NCBI GenBank assembly: GCA_040437565.1
Contig: JBDOQK010000003.1
Span: 806,001-870,000 of the forward strand
Origin: Albugo candida
Taxonomy: Eukaryota > Oomycota > Peronosporomycetes > Albuginales
Length of the DNA stretch: 64,000 nt
Direction of reading: 5' to 3'
The translations under genes were made by a program, and so were the position numbers. The notes beneath the pieces are model-generated. The model saw only the letters and a program-made list of their open reading frames with translations. It had not been told where the DNA came from and searched no databases. Positions 1 through 15,000 of the stretch are shown piece after piece (position 1 is the stretch's first letter; every line of letters starts with the position of its first letter).

Positions 1-3000
1 GCATTGACAGCATCATCTTCGGTCAATTCGTCAACGGGTTCTGTCTCCTCATTCTTCGATTCCGCTTCTTGGTTCTGTGCTTCACAAGCTTCATCCTTAG
101 CTTCCGTGCCGTTGTTTTCTTGATCCTCATTTTTACCACGGATCTCATCTTCCATAGCCTGGGCGCCATCAGAGCGTGCATTTTCATCAAACTTCTCCTT
201 CTCAGGATCAACGTCTTCATTGTCATCGTCAGAATCTTCTCCCCACAGCTTATTGTCGACCAGATTCTCATCCTCCTGATCCACGTCACCCATTTCTCTA
301 TCCAGCTCCTCTCCGTCATCTTGCTCGTCTTCCTCTTCGTTGTCTTGATCTGGAGCATCCTGCATGGACCCTTCAAAATCATTTTCCATTTCCAACCCGG
401 TGTCATCTGGAGGCTGTTTTTCTGCAGATTCTGTCTCATTCGTCACTGGATCATCTCGAAGTCCGAGTAACTGCTCTTCATCCTCAATCTGATCACTCAC
501 ATCCTTCTTCCCTTCTCCTTGACCCATACCCGTGCCATCAAACTCCTTTCCAGCCTGCGTCTCACCGTCTTGTTCATTTTCGTCCTCTCCATCTTCCTCT
601 TGTCCTCGGCAAAATCCATGCTCTAGTAAGTTCCGGAACACGCGAATGATGATGTAATTAAACTTGACCACTGCCTTATGAGTCAGGATATAATTCACCA
701 AATATTGCCTGCTAATCAATTGGACCTGCACTATGGAAGGCAGCAGAGCTTGCAACGTTGAAAGACTACTCTTCAAAGTATTTCTCAAGTGATTACTGGA
801 GTCGTTCTGCGTCACTTTGTTGTACATTGACATTAGCATACTTTCCAGTGTGTTGAGATGCTCGAGAATTTCCCCAATGCGCGCCTGAGAGATGTCACGC
901 TCAAGTCTGTGCATCTGAGGAATTATTCCTTCTGGCTGGGTGACAGACTCACTCTCTTTCAGAGCCTGTACAGCCAGCAAGATTGTCTCTAATATCGAGT
1001 CGGACGCTCTTACGAAACGCTGAACGGTATCATCACTTGCATCATCTTTCGTCATAATGGCTTTTGATGCCGATTTTCCCAACCATATCGACTCTTGTTC
1101 ACTCATCTCTTCTACGTAGGGGATAAGCTCACCATAGCCAAAAGATGGAATGATTCGTGCTCGTGTCGTCGTTTCTCGAAGCTTGCACAAACAGCTGAGC
1201 AAACTGTCGATACCTTTTGCGTTCTCAATCAAAATGTCTCGTGATGGTGAGAATTGAGCGCTGACATTTGCCTCCAGCCTTTTGACTAATGCAAAGCCTT
1301 CCTGCAGAATCGACTTTATGGAATCTTTGGTCTCGCAAACGTACTCCGATGTCTCCATTGCGACATTAATCGTTGCTTCAAGTTCCCGCAGAGGTTGCTG
1401 AATATGCAAAATGGTCTCTTTCTGTCGAGCAAACCATTTTGTAACCATACACAAATCCTCTCCTTCCTTTTCCAAATGTATGTCACACCACGTCTTTAAT
1501 TCCCGAAATCGATCAAGAAACTCCACCAACTTGACATGCCGTCGAGTTGTTTGGAGCAGTACTTGACGCTGCTGGAGACAGATATGAAGCATATTCTCCG
1601 AGTATCCACGCAATTGTATCACCTCATGCAATGAAAGATCGGACGAGTACGCTTTCGACACTCGAAATCGTAGAGCTGTCACTTGCTCAACAAGGCGATA
1701 GTAATATAGCTCAGCTCGATCCCAGCTCCATTTCAAAGCTTTGTAGATACCCTCGCCTTTAGCCAATTTGGAAGCAAGTGTACTGATGCTTTTGCTTTCA
1801 GACAAGTCAAGCTCGAGATGTTTGATTTTAGGAGCTTCCAGTGTAAATAGATGCAGCATACACTGCAGCTGTGATGGTAACTGTGCCATCAAATGTCGAA
1901 AACCGTGAGCTTTAAGCTCACCTAATAAGTCCAATAACGCTTTTTTCTTGGCTCCTTTTGGTAGTCTATACGATCGATGCTCCTCAGCGTCACCTGTAGC
2001 CTTATTTGCCACAGCAGAAGCAGCCTCTTTGAACTTTCTCAGTCGTTCAAAGATGCTAGCACAAACCATCTCACACACAAAATGAACATTCTGACGTTGT
2101 AAAACATGTTCGGCATCCATAATGTCGCGTTGTGTGTACTTGATCACCTTTCTGGTCAGCTTTGGGAGTTGAGATAAATATTGACATTGAGAGACATAAC
2201 TATTGGAAATGTTAGTCATCCGATCGCTTGGAATTGTAACTGGTGAGAGATGTATAATAGGCACGTCAGCCTCTGAGAGAAACTCTAAATCATGAGCGTC
2301 ATGAAGCTCCTTCCACGTCACATCAATGGCTGTAAAGCCATCCGCTTGAGACACTTGACCATCCATTGCTCGATCCAAGAACGCTTGCATAGGACGAGCC
2401 AGTATGTCGTCCTCATATTCGCGACATAGCTTTGACAGCTTTCGATGAGACTTATCTGCCGATTCCTGGAGTGAGTAATACGTTTGTTCGTCCCAACGAC
2501 AGAGTTTACAGAATTCGACAAGCTTTTTCTGAATCCGAGCTTTCATACTATCCCACTCGTGCTTGATGAAGGGCCAATGCTGACTATAGTATCGACGCAA
2601 ATGATACAAAATATTCTTTACCTTCCATGCATGCAGCCAGTTACTTTGCTTACGTTGGTCGATAGATATGCTACTAATTTCGACGTCAAGCTGATTGTAA
2701 AAGGAGTCTAACAGCGTCAGACGTTGTTGAAACTGACCGAGCGAAGATGTACGAAGATACGCGTCGAGTGCATCAAAGAGATTGCAGAGCCATTCGTCCG
2801 TAGTTTCCTCAGCTGACGATGAAGCTAGAACCCAAACGCACCACGGAAGAACGTCCACAGATCGATATGTTTGAACATCTACATCACACTCTGCCTGCAA
2901 TTCGTTATTGCCAGTAAGGATCGAATATAAATGTGGCCATGTCTGTTTCGCCGCAGACCGAAACTTTTGCTCACGAAGTTCTAAAAGCTGTGGCCACGAA

Positions 3001-6000
3001 TGTAATTCTATTTGTCGCCATCGAGCCACAATTTGTGTCAGTGGTTGAAGCTCTTCCTTGATGGAGACTTGACTCGCAGCGTATGCTTCCCACTCTTGCG
3101 CTTTACGAAGCAACAATTGCACTGCTGATGAGGTTCGGCCCAAGGGCGAATCGATATCAAAATGTAATATTTGGATGGCAGTTGTCACGAGTTGCTGGAG
3201 AATTGCATGTTCCGGCCATTGTCGGAGCAAAGTCTGTAATTTGGTAAGCAATCGGAGGAGCGGTGAGGCGATGCGCATCATTTCATTCACATTGGAATCC
3301 CGCTGAAATGCCTTCACATTAGAATTGTGATTCAATTCCGCCTGACTGAGAATCGTAGTGAGATAAGTCAAATGAGCGATTTGTGTATCCAGACTCTTAT
3401 CGCGAGGCATGTTGCCCACAACGTGACGCACCTTGTGCATCATTGTGAATGCGCGCATCACGGTATCCCGGTCAAGGTAGGAGACTGACTGTCTGGTTTC
3501 ACCATACAATTGCTCATGATAAAAGCTGAAAATCTCGATGGTAGCTAGATCCATAATACAGCTGGATGCCGTCCCTGAGGCTACATCTTCGTTGCATGCG
3601 GTGTCGTCATTTATACCGAAATCCTGACTGATGTAATCCGGATATTCCTTTCGGAATTCGGCTTCTTTCATAGCTTCATCGGACAGGATTTCGGTCGTGC
3701 GTAATTTGTATTTCATAAATGCGTTTTCTTCCTTCTCCTTTGCTTCGATTTCATCCTTTTTCAATTGCCACAGCTTCAGAAAAGCATCAAACACAGCTCG
3801 CACGTCTTTCAAGCACGTTTTTTGCCCACATTTATACGATCGCAAAAGCCAATATAAGCTGTGCTCCATAAGCATCAAATCGACGTCTTCCTCACCAAAA
3901 AGATCATCCAATCGACTCTGTTCCAGCGACATTATCTTTAACATATAGCTTCTTGGCTTTTCATAATCACGAGGGATGATTGGAATGTTTGTTTGTGAGA
4001 GACTTTGTACAAGTTGATGCTTGGTCGTTCCCAGATAGTGCTCATTTTGCTTTTTATCGAGAAGAGAAGATGCCGTCAATGCAATTCCTTCTTTAATCAG
4101 ATGGATAGCGCCAAGAATAGGATCAAGAATGTCGTAAAAGCTGGGTCCATACTTGTGTCGCCATTGCCGTAACACTGACTCCACTGTCTTGTCAATGCCA
4201 TCTACTTCATCAAGCAGCTGTTGACACTCTGAAAGTGATAAAGGTGACGTATTGGGCACTTTAAGCAGCTTCGATGCCGCCGTTAGAATCGCACGGATTC
4301 GTTCCGACGAAAGTATCGTCTTTTGAAGTTGCTGGATATCCCAAAAAAGCTCTGTAAACTGAGTACTTGGAACCGAGCAAGCACTACTGTCCTTCACCTC
4401 GAACCGCTCTATGGCGACCAGCTTTAGCTTCTCGGCAGCTTTGTGTGTGACCGCAAGTGCACTTTTTGGACAGAGTAGGTGATGATCAACAAGACCGGAA
4501 TCAATAGCGACTTGATCTGCAGCGTGTTGGAAAGTGTGCACTGCGAGACGTTCGAGCAAAGCCTTCTTCTTCAAAACAGCTTTTGCCAACGGGTCCACCG
4601 GAACACTAGGACTCAGCAATTTTACTCTGAGTAAGCCCAAATGAGCAAATATGCTCCCTATCGAGAGCTCGGATGCATTCGCCTGATTGCATTCGGACAA
4701 TAACGGAACGATGAGAGATCGTACGTGTGTATTGAGACAGGAGTCATTCCATCTTAATAACAGATCCGTCAACGTCTGTGGCTGAAATGTTGAATGTGCT
4801 TCTCGGAAGAGGTTTATTTGTGAACGGATCTGTCGATATAACTCCATCTTGTCGGATGGTATTGCTTTAAAAAACGCCAAAAGAGTGTAAATAAGAAGCT
4901 CTTTACCATATTGGAAAGTAAGATGTTGCGTGTCAGACGTCTGGAGATCGAATAAGTAGTCTCTCAAGCCTTTCATACGAGACACCTGATAGTACGATTC
5001 GATCAGTGCACAGCCGGATGATGAAGAGCTTGTTGAGGTCTTCACACAGCATTCCAATTGCCGTAAAAGCTCAGCTCCATCTCCATTACGAAACATCTGC
5101 GGAAATCCTCTCATCTTTTTGTATTGTAAAGATGTCAATGTACTCGTAAAAGAATTTCCGCTCCTCTTTCCATTCCCGCTCGAATGCACTAACAAACTCA
5201 ATATCTCTGGATTTTGTGAGCTGCTAATGCGCAGAAATCGATGCGTATCCGCCACGATCGTTGTCAAATACTGTCGTAATCGCGTCACATATTGGCGTAC
5301 TAGCTCTTGTGAGCAAGATACTTGTAGAGCTTTGCCTTGCCAAATCAGATCTTGATAGATAAATATACTTGCAGGGGATCGCGTTTGTAGACGCAAAAGC
5401 GCTTTCACACATTCTCTTAGCGTCTGTAGCATCGAATCAATCCTTTCCTTGACAAAAGTAAGATAGCTATCTTCCAAATCGAAAGCATTCACAATGCCAA
5501 GTACGGAGACAATGACGAGTAATTCAAGGCGCAAAGCTCTTGATTCATAAAGAGCGCTCAGTTGGACATTGACGATAGCTTGCTTCATTCGTGTTGCGAT
5601 AGGATCACTTTCCGTATGGTCAAAGAGCAGAATCGGCCTGCCGAGCGGTACACTGCTCACACTGGGGTCTTGATCAGCCTTGAGTGACACAAGGCTAACT
5701 GCTTCAACATCCTCATCGGTATCGCCATATGCGTCTCCAGAGAAGCCCCGACGTTCGTTGAGATAAAACACTCGATCATGTAGCCACTTTGTCACGAAGT
5801 CACGTTGTCGTGTGAGTTTTTCGAGTAGTAAGGCTGGATATTCAAGCACTTTATTCTGCTTCAATAGACCATTTTCACCATTCCGTAGATAGTTGCACTC
5901 GCAGAAGGCATGCATCAATTCTTCGCGATCAGATTGCTCCGTGAATAAGATCGGATGAACTCTCACCAATGACTTTTGTACTTGCGGTGTCTGCTGATGT

Positions 6001-9000
6001 GCCGCTGTATCCAAGTCATAGATCAGCGTCCAAATAGTAAGTGTATTCGGTTCCGCATTTTGACCGCACTGAAGGGATTCCAATCGATGTTCCAGAGAGA
6101 AATAAGCAGTGGCTATATATTCTAATGTCTTCCACGCGAGCCATTCTTCGGCGTTTGCGGGTAATAAAGCATGTCCTCCATACTTCCACAACGTCATTTT
6201 GCGCGACTTGGAGCCCAAAAGGGTATCCAACCTTGACTGAACATCTTCAAATTGATCCAAAAGAGAACGTAACGACAAGCATTCGAGCAATACTGGTCGC
6301 CAGGTTTTGTACAGCCAGCTCCAAAAGATCAAAAAGCGAGTCCAATCGAAGACTTTTGCTTTACAATTTGCCGGTATTGAGTCCAGGATCAAGATGAAAA
6401 CGGATTTTTTCCAGAGGAGCTCTTCGAGCTGCTCGATGTGAGGTAGATCAAGTGCTAAGGATACGATGGATTGCTCCATTCCTCGAAGTAATGTGTAGAG
6501 CGTGGAAAAGAGTCTGAATTCGTCTGGATTTTCCCGAAGGCGCATTATCAGTCCTTGCAACGATCTATACCTGACGTTATTGCCTCCATTGCTCGCAACC
6601 TCACGTGCCTGTGGATGATGAAGCAAATAGATCTGCTGGAGAAGCGTCCAGGACGGCTCTGGTGTTGCAACTTTCACACGCTTGCTACTCGGCTGATCAC
6701 CTTCATGCTTTTGACCATGCGATAACGAGGCGTCAAGTACAGCTCGAATCGCCACATCAACAGCGTTATACTGCTCTACTTGACAAAAGCGGTACCATTC
6801 AAATCGGAGCAAGAGATCAAGCATCTCCTGCTTTGGCTGGTACGACAATGCTTCAAATTTGCTTAATAGCTGTGTATAGATCGACTTGCTGCTCAGACAT
6901 TCGCGTAGAAAACGACCGAAAAGTTTGTACCACGCGATATCGACCGAGGTCTTCCATTTGTATTGAAGAAATTTGTGATATAGGAAGGTCAGCTGGTTAG
7001 ACAACATCGATGGTTTCTGCTTGTATAGATTGCATTGCAATGATGAGATAATGCGGAGAATGGAGAACGGAGAAAGCGCAAGACGATCTGAAAGTCTATC
7101 GAAAACCCGCGCTGGGTACAAATGTTTCTGAGCCTGTAATAGCACCTGAGTTGATGTGCTTGATTCAGACCCAGCTAGACAGTCTGGCCATATAATCTCT
7201 CCTTCGTAGCTGCTGTGGACGGAAGCTTTAGAAGATAGCAGCAAGTTTAATTGCCAAAAGTGGCGTTCCAGTACCCATTGCTCACAATCTTGACCAACGG
7301 CAAATACGGTCGAAGTAGATGCTGTCGGTGCTGTCAGTGCTTCGAAAGGCATTCGAACGAGTTTAATTCCATCTTCGCTTTCGTCTGTTTCGCTAGCTTC
7401 AGCTAGTATCGATGCTAGAATGGATGCAATCTGTGGGATCTGAAGAAGATCTCTTCCATATGCTCTTTCAAATGACCGATGAAGAGCGAAGCGCATGGAA
7501 ACCATTCTTGCCCGCTCATTTTGAAGAAGCTGTGCCCAATTTGCCAGATTTCGGTCATTGATGTCAGACAAGTTGACACCGAGTGAAGAGATTTTAAAAC
7601 TCTGTCGGGTTTTGGACGAGTGTTGGATTCCCAATATCTCAGAATGCACAGCTACCATTCTTTCCACAAGCTCTCGACTTACAATGCCACAGGCAGCCAC
7701 AATGTGCTTACAGTCCATAATCCGAGCACATTCCTTCCCAATGGATGGCGAGTAAGGCAATGGTATGAGCGCTATCTCCACACAACGATTTCTCATCGCT
7801 CTGGAAATCTCGCCATGTTGTGCGTCCATTGACAGAAATATTCGAAAGTCGGGATGTGGCTTGATGATCCGCAATTGACCTCTCACGAGTCCACATTCGT
7901 TCACTACAAGTTCTCCATTCGGTTCCAGTAAGGCGTTCAGACGGTCCAACACGGATGCCGGACAAAAGTTGACGTTTTCAAGTAGAACCCAGTCACCGCA
8001 TTTCATCGCTTGTAATAAAGTGCCATCAACCCATTCGAATTGAGCGGCGTTACTTGTACAAGCACTATTTTTCACCATTTTCGATAAGTGATCAAATTCC
8101 GCTCTGAGACCTTTCAAATTGTGTCGATCACTGAATGGAGATAATAGGCTTAACAACTCTGCTATTCGGTGCATTTGCTGGGTACTTTTTATGGTCTGAG
8201 AAGAGGAAGCACGCTCAGCATTTGCTGCAGATATTTCGACCCTGTCCTCTTTATAGATTCTCATCAATGCAGACCACAAGGCCGTCGTGTCTGCTATCGT
8301 TGTACGGAGACTCTCACTTTGTCCAGCAAATCGCTCCTCGGTCAAATGAACCATCATGCCCGGTAGAATGACCTCGGATACCATAACAACTCTCTGGTGT
8401 AGAGAGAGCACGAGTCTGTTCAAATCCACTTGTTCAAAGCAGCCAAGTAGCTCCGATGCATCGAAACCGGCGCTGAGTACGATCTCATGCAATTTGTGAC
8501 CTGTTAGAGACGCCAATAATCTGACACTACCGCTTTTCCCACTAGCTGGTGGGCCGACCAACAACGCAGGCCAATCTCGATTCACACAATGGATAAGAGC
8601 TTCCATGGGTCGCCATAATGTCTGTAGTGACACAGGTGGGATAGAGCGTACCGAGTGAAGGTTTAAGGCTCCTTTCCGAGCAAGAACAGCACGGCCAACA
8701 CGAAGTTCATTCGGTGAAAGATCAAGTGCGACTGGATACGCTTCCAGCCACGTTGAGTCATGCTGAGGAAGAAGCATTGTGAGTCGTTCTCTAGCTCGAT
8801 CTCGATCCGATTGGAGTCGAAAGCGATTGATATAGACGAGATTCGCGTAATACATTGCACATTTCTGGACAGAGTCTGAAGTATCTAAATCCGGAAGTCG
8901 ATTGATATGCTCCTTGATGAGTTCACACAGCCTTAGAATGTCACGTAAATTGAACTCCCAGGGAGCTCCCTGTCGGCCATATGAATGGGTAATCATCGTA

Positions 9001-12000
9001 TCCTTGTGTATCGTCATTGTGAACTGAACAAGTAGCGTTAAAAGCCCAATCTTCGACCCATCTTTCTGGTCTACAATCAGCTCCTGTAGCTCGGGATATA
9101 GGCTTTCTGAAATAAAAAGAAGATCACTTTCTTCAAGACATTCAACAAGGACCCGAGTGAATCGATTCAGAAATGATTTCGGAAGTCCTTTGCGCCCTCC
9201 TCCTTGTCGTAGTGGATTTTGTGCACCAAAAATGCGAAAGTCTGGTGAACAAGCAAATGACTTGTCTAGTTCGGGAATGTAGACAGTTCCACGATGATCC
9301 AGACACGCGTTGAGACCTTCTAAAACCGACTGGGAGGCGAGGTTCAGTTCGTCAAGAAGGATCCAGCCACCAGCTTTTAGCGCTCGTAGGAAGACGCCAT
9401 CGGACCACTCAAAGACTCCACAAAAATCTTGATTTATTTCGTCGTTTTCAGTCGTATTTGTAGGAGCTGGAAGGTCTGAGCCAAACAAGTCCGAAATGTC
9501 TGTCTGCTCGGAAAGATTTATGCGAACTAAATGGTGTCCAGAGGCCTGCGCTAAGGCTTGGATCAAACTTGATTTGCCAACACCAGGCGAGCCTTCCAGC
9601 AAGATGGGCCGTCGGACTTGCAGACCACGAAGCACACGAAAGAGATTGGAATAGGTTGCTGGTGATCGAATGGAAAACATCATCGGTTTTTGACCAAGCT
9701 CCTTTCGAGGAATAAAGAATGGAGAGATACCGAAAAGCTTGTCATTTGAAACCATTTCGTTTGATGCTGAAAGTGCTGAAATCAAATTGCTGTCTGCCAT
9801 GTTTTGAATGATCTGGAGACTGAGTAGTGCTTGTTGTCTTCCTGAAGATTGAGCCTGAGGAATCATTTCCAGCAGCTTCTTGTACGCTTCATCTCTGATA
9901 CGACTAATAATTTGTGGAGGCTGATCTAGACCCAAGCCGAGACCATCAAGGACAGCCAAAGCCGCACCTTGAACGAATGCCACCCACTTGTCAGCATTTG
10001 GACGCTCGTTACTTCCCTCTTTAGTTACTTCTTGAATAAAGTGTATCCACGTCAATACATCGCGCAAAGTGATCGATACACCGCCACGCCCACCGACGCG
10101 GCCGAAATGGTTGAAATACTCGATAAAGTCTAAAATAGGACCGCACAACGGCTCCAAATGAAGACTTTTTGGGAATCGTACTAATCGGTCGTGAACAAAG
10201 ACTTGGAATTCGTTCAGATTGGCAGCCGATGGGACCCAGATCTCAGTAAATCGATTTCGGAGTGCCGGAGAGAGCTCCCGTTTACCAAAGTCACCTCCAG
10301 GGTTCATAGTGGCCAAGATTCGCCATTTTGGATGGGCTTTGACTTCCTCTACAGAATCGCCTTTTTCACTCAGTAAGAGTGTACGAGTGGGTTCGAGCAC
10401 AGAGTTGAGACGTTCGAGGACAGCATCTTGCGCCAAATTGACTTCATCGAGTAGCAGAATACCACCTTCTTTCATTGATTTAACTAAGGGACCATCATAC
10501 CATTCAAAAATACACCCATAACGTTGTATCAAGCAATCCATCGACACGATCAATGCTTGGAATTCTTCATCGGCTATCCGTAAGAGCTCTGGTTTCAGCC
10601 TTTGGTACAAAGTGATCACATTGTCCACCGTTGCGTCGGCCTTTGTCTCGAGTTGGTCAAGCTCTCTTTGAATCATGCACGATATCTCAATGGTGGATCG
10701 TTGCAAGTAGCTCACCAGACGCCGTAAAGACGCCTTGAGCTCAATTGCCAGTTCTTCTTTCTTGCGATTCGGACGAAAGCAACCAACAATGTCGGACGTT
10801 TCTGTGTTTTGATGGCAATTGAAAAGGTAAAGTGGTTGTTGGAGCAATAGCGCGTATAGCTGGCACACTGTTGTCTTTCCCGAACCAGTCTCACCGACAA
10901 GTAGCACGGGTTCTCCATGCTGTAGACACCTACCGACCAGAGAAAATAGTCGTCGTAGTGACTTGGTGACGCTGATTTGTTCCAGTCCAGCAGCAGCAGA
11001 ATACTCTCCACTGTGAATCATCTCCTGCACCGATTGAAAGTGAGCGGCTGTGCCCCAAATCGCCTCCCTTTCAATCTCTCCAGTTTCATTCACAACGCCT
11101 TGGTCGTAGTCGTCACGAGATTGCTGTCCATCGTAAAGCGCGTCAATGTTGAGCTGCACATTGCATTTCTCCTCAAGGACTTGGCGAATTACGGTTTTCT
11201 CTTCGTCCTTGCGCAGACGTTCCGCTAGAAGACAGTATCCCTGTTCAGCCAGCTGGAGTTTGGTTAATGGTCGACGTTCGGCCCAACGGAGAAGATCACG
11301 GGTCGTGATGTAGCCGCTTTTGCCTGCGAATAAATGTGATTGTTGTCGTCGATATTGTAAGACTTTCATGATTTCTATCAAAAGACTGCAGAACGAAGGT
11401 GGAATGGCACAACGTTGACACAAAATCTCTTCTAATTCTTTTGATGGAACCTCTTCCATTTGTATTTCAAGGAATCGATTTCGAAACGCTTTGGATAAGA
11501 TTTTACGTCCACCATAAAGTCCCGGCGGATTCTGCGTCGCAAACAGTAGAAATCGATCGTTTGGCCGTATGACTTCTTGTGTCTCCGTTATAAACAACTC
11601 ACGATGATCGTCCAGCAATCGATTAAGGGCTTCCAAGACATCGGTTGGCGCCAAATTGAGCTCATCCAGAATGATCCACCATCCATTTCGAACTGCTTGT
11701 ACCAGGCCGCCTTCACGGAAAACAAGCTTCCCAGTCTTCGGATCCGATACGTATGCCCCCAAGTACTCTTGCAGATCGGTGTGTTCGTGGTTGTTGATAC
11801 GGATACACTTTTGACCGATACGTTGAGCCAAATACATAATCAGTGAAGTCTTTCCAGCAGATGTAGGACCTTGGAGTAAGACTGGGAACTTCCCGATCAT
11901 TGCTGCGCGCGCAATGTGGCACAGATTCGCTTCTACTGTTTTGGTCAATACGAACTGCTTTTGATTTGTCAGTGGATCGGCTACACTCCAATCATTCGGT

Positions 12001-15000
12001 TCGCAGTACGATGTCTTTGGAATCCAGTAAGACTGAACCAGGACGTACTCGTGTTGGCTCTGACGGCCTCCAGGTCGTGGAGGAGCTCGGGACAATTCTT
12101 TCGGCTTGAGTTGCTTTGCAAATGTGGAACGAATCTTTTGCTCGATAAACGTTCGTGAATCATGATCGAGTAAGGTGCAAAATGTGCTGGAAAAAGCTTC
12201 ATACAGAGTACGGGGTATTCCATACCCTCGCTGGACCAAAATATTTGCAATGTATAACGCACGACAAAGCGTTCGGAGAGAATATCGGGGCTTTTGGTTC
12301 GCTCCATCACTCAGTCTGGTGTCAGCAAGCTGCTTTGTCTCGAGGTAGAACGACACGATTGTCTGCGAAAGACTTTTGTTATCCCCGTCGGTAGCTTGGA
12401 ACGCAAGTGTGTGTTCCACAACTTGCATCAAGTCCTGTGGTGAGAGGCATTCATCGACGTATATCTCTGTGAATCGATGGCGTAAGGATGGTGGAAGATC
12501 GCGTTTGCCAACGTCCGTTGACGGATTCATTGATCCGAAAATACGAAAATTTGGATGAGGTTTGATACTTTCGACATCGCCGCGTTCCACAATCGAAAAA
12601 GCCGATTGATCGCTTTCCAATAATGTGCTAATTCGTTCTAATGTCTCTGCTGACGCCAAGTTGATCTCATCCAGAAGTATCCAGTGTCCATGGCGAAGTG
12701 CTTGCACTAAAACACCTTCGACAAATTGGAAGGCGAAATGATTCTCAATTTGCTCTTTTTGACGCTCAAAACGATCGAGATCGAAATGGAAGGTGTCCCA
12801 AGCCGATAACAAAGACTTTGGATGGGATACCATGCATTTCTGCCTCTTTACAATTGGGCTGTCGTTCGACTGCCAAGCAGTTTGTTTGTTGGTGAGAGAC
12901 TTACGTGCCATGACGACCGCTTTACGAAGCCCTCGAAGGAATTTTTTCCAGTCTTTTTGTTTCCATGCGTCATGAACAAGGCTGAGATACGCTGTATTGC
13001 TTTTTTGAGAGAATGTAGACGTAAATAAATCGACAAATTGCAAGTACAAAGGCCTGGCGATCAGCGCGAGCTCTACGGGCTTATATCCACCGATCAAGTC
13101 ACTACTTTCACTTTGAATGTTGAGATTCTGCACAGCCAAAGGCTGGTTCAATGAAGCAGCTAAATGCTGGATCATAGCTGTCTTCCCGCAACCTGTTTCA
13201 CCAATTAAGAGCACAGGCTCTCCAATATCAACCGCAGCCGATATTTTTTCCAGAAAACGAAGTGTGTGCTTGGTCATTACGAGCCGGGTACTAGAAGTTG
13301 GCATCACAATATTGTCTGGGCGTACTGGTTGCGTCGGTAGACTAACGCGGCCAATTTTGATGCCATACTCATTGCTCGATACTGCGGGTTTTTGCTCCGA
13401 AACGTAATGCTGCACTCGTGAGCATTCAATGTCCCACAAAGTTCCAACGATGCACGCCGCTTGGATTCGGGTTGTGGCGTCACGGATACCCGCACAAAAC
13501 ACATCGATTGCTTCGACCAAAATATGAAATCGATCTTCTTCGGTCACATATCCGTTTCGACTCGCGTTGGAGTTTTCTATCGCTTCAGCATAGCAAAATG
13601 TACAGATTCGATTGCACCATTTGAGAAGGTCACGAAGACTGAACGCCCGCCCGTAATCACGTCGAGCCATTTTCCACAAATGCATCGTATTGTCCTCATT
13701 GCTTTCACACGTCACGACACGAAATGTCTTCATAATGCGATCCATTAAAAACAAAGGTATCGAGGCATAAGACGCTTTTAAAATCTCAATGTACTCGTTT
13801 TGCGATAAGATATCCATATCGATGACTGCCCACGCTGAAAATTGCCATCGCTTCCTATTCTGATGTCCTGCAATTGTTGCGATGAACTGAAAATTTGCAT
13901 GTGCTTTAATGTTCTCACCACCACGCCCGGGGATTTCCATCTCCCCTGACTCTAGAAGCGGATCCAAAGCAGCCAGCAGTTCGAATGGTGCACGATCAAC
14001 GTCTTCGATGAGAATCCATTTACCTTGACGTGCAGCCGTAGTGATAGCGCCAGGTTGCCATATAAATTCTCCTTGTATATCGGTGCACACATACGATCCG
14101 AATAACGTTTTCGTGTCAGTCTGATCATCCAAATGAATCTCTAATAAGTTGTTTCGATTCCCCGATAAACGAGCAACTTCTCGAATCACAGCGGTCTTGC
14201 CGCTTCCACTTGGTCCTGTCAGTAAAATAGGTTGCCGAGATTGGATCGCTATTGCAAGGGACTGAATGTTCTTCTTCGTAGATTGCGTCATTATGATGTT
14301 TTTATAAGTTCGTGTAGCGTCCTCGTCCCTGAGATGCTGAAATGCAAGAGACAACCTGTCTTGAAATACGACGCCAAAGATATTGTGCAAAGACTCATGA
14401 GGTTGAATGGGAACTATCTGATCGCTTTCCGAAAACTGCTTGATGAAGATTTTATCCAAGGCGCCATTTTCAAGCAGAGTTACCGAAGCTTCTTCGTATC
14501 GAGAAGCTCGCTCAAATTCTTCAATTGAAGCTCTGATAAGATCAGAATGATTAGGATCCAAGCAGTTGTCCTTGGCAATTGCCCTTGCAGCTTGAGCAGC
14601 AAGACCCTCTGCGTCTAGCTTTAATGACTTTAAGAGATGTGTTCGAGTTTGATTTGACATATTCAATACTATCGCTGCCGAACGTGCCGCAAACCACCGT
14701 AATTGGCAATCCGAATGGAAGCAGAATCGCATGAGGATGGAGTAATCCCAAGTGCTTCGGAAATCCAAGGGATACATGCTCAGTAAACGATAAACGGTCT
14801 GGAGAATACACAATTGGCGTTCTCTAGTCTCATTCTCTAATGCATTATCTGCTTGCGTGAAGCTCAAAAGATCGAGAAATCCGCTAGTGCTGTTACAAAA
14901 TTGCAAAGCGATTGGCAGCTCATTGGGAAGGAGCCGTAAGACGTTCGATAATGCAGCTATGATAAGCTGTTTTGCATGTGAGAGATCACGGCAACGGGTA

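Noticed and set aside
23-649. Overlapping open frames on both strands near the left edge
   Set aside because: They are shadows of the low-complexity acidic region of MDN1; repeated Glu/Asp codons open the other frames.
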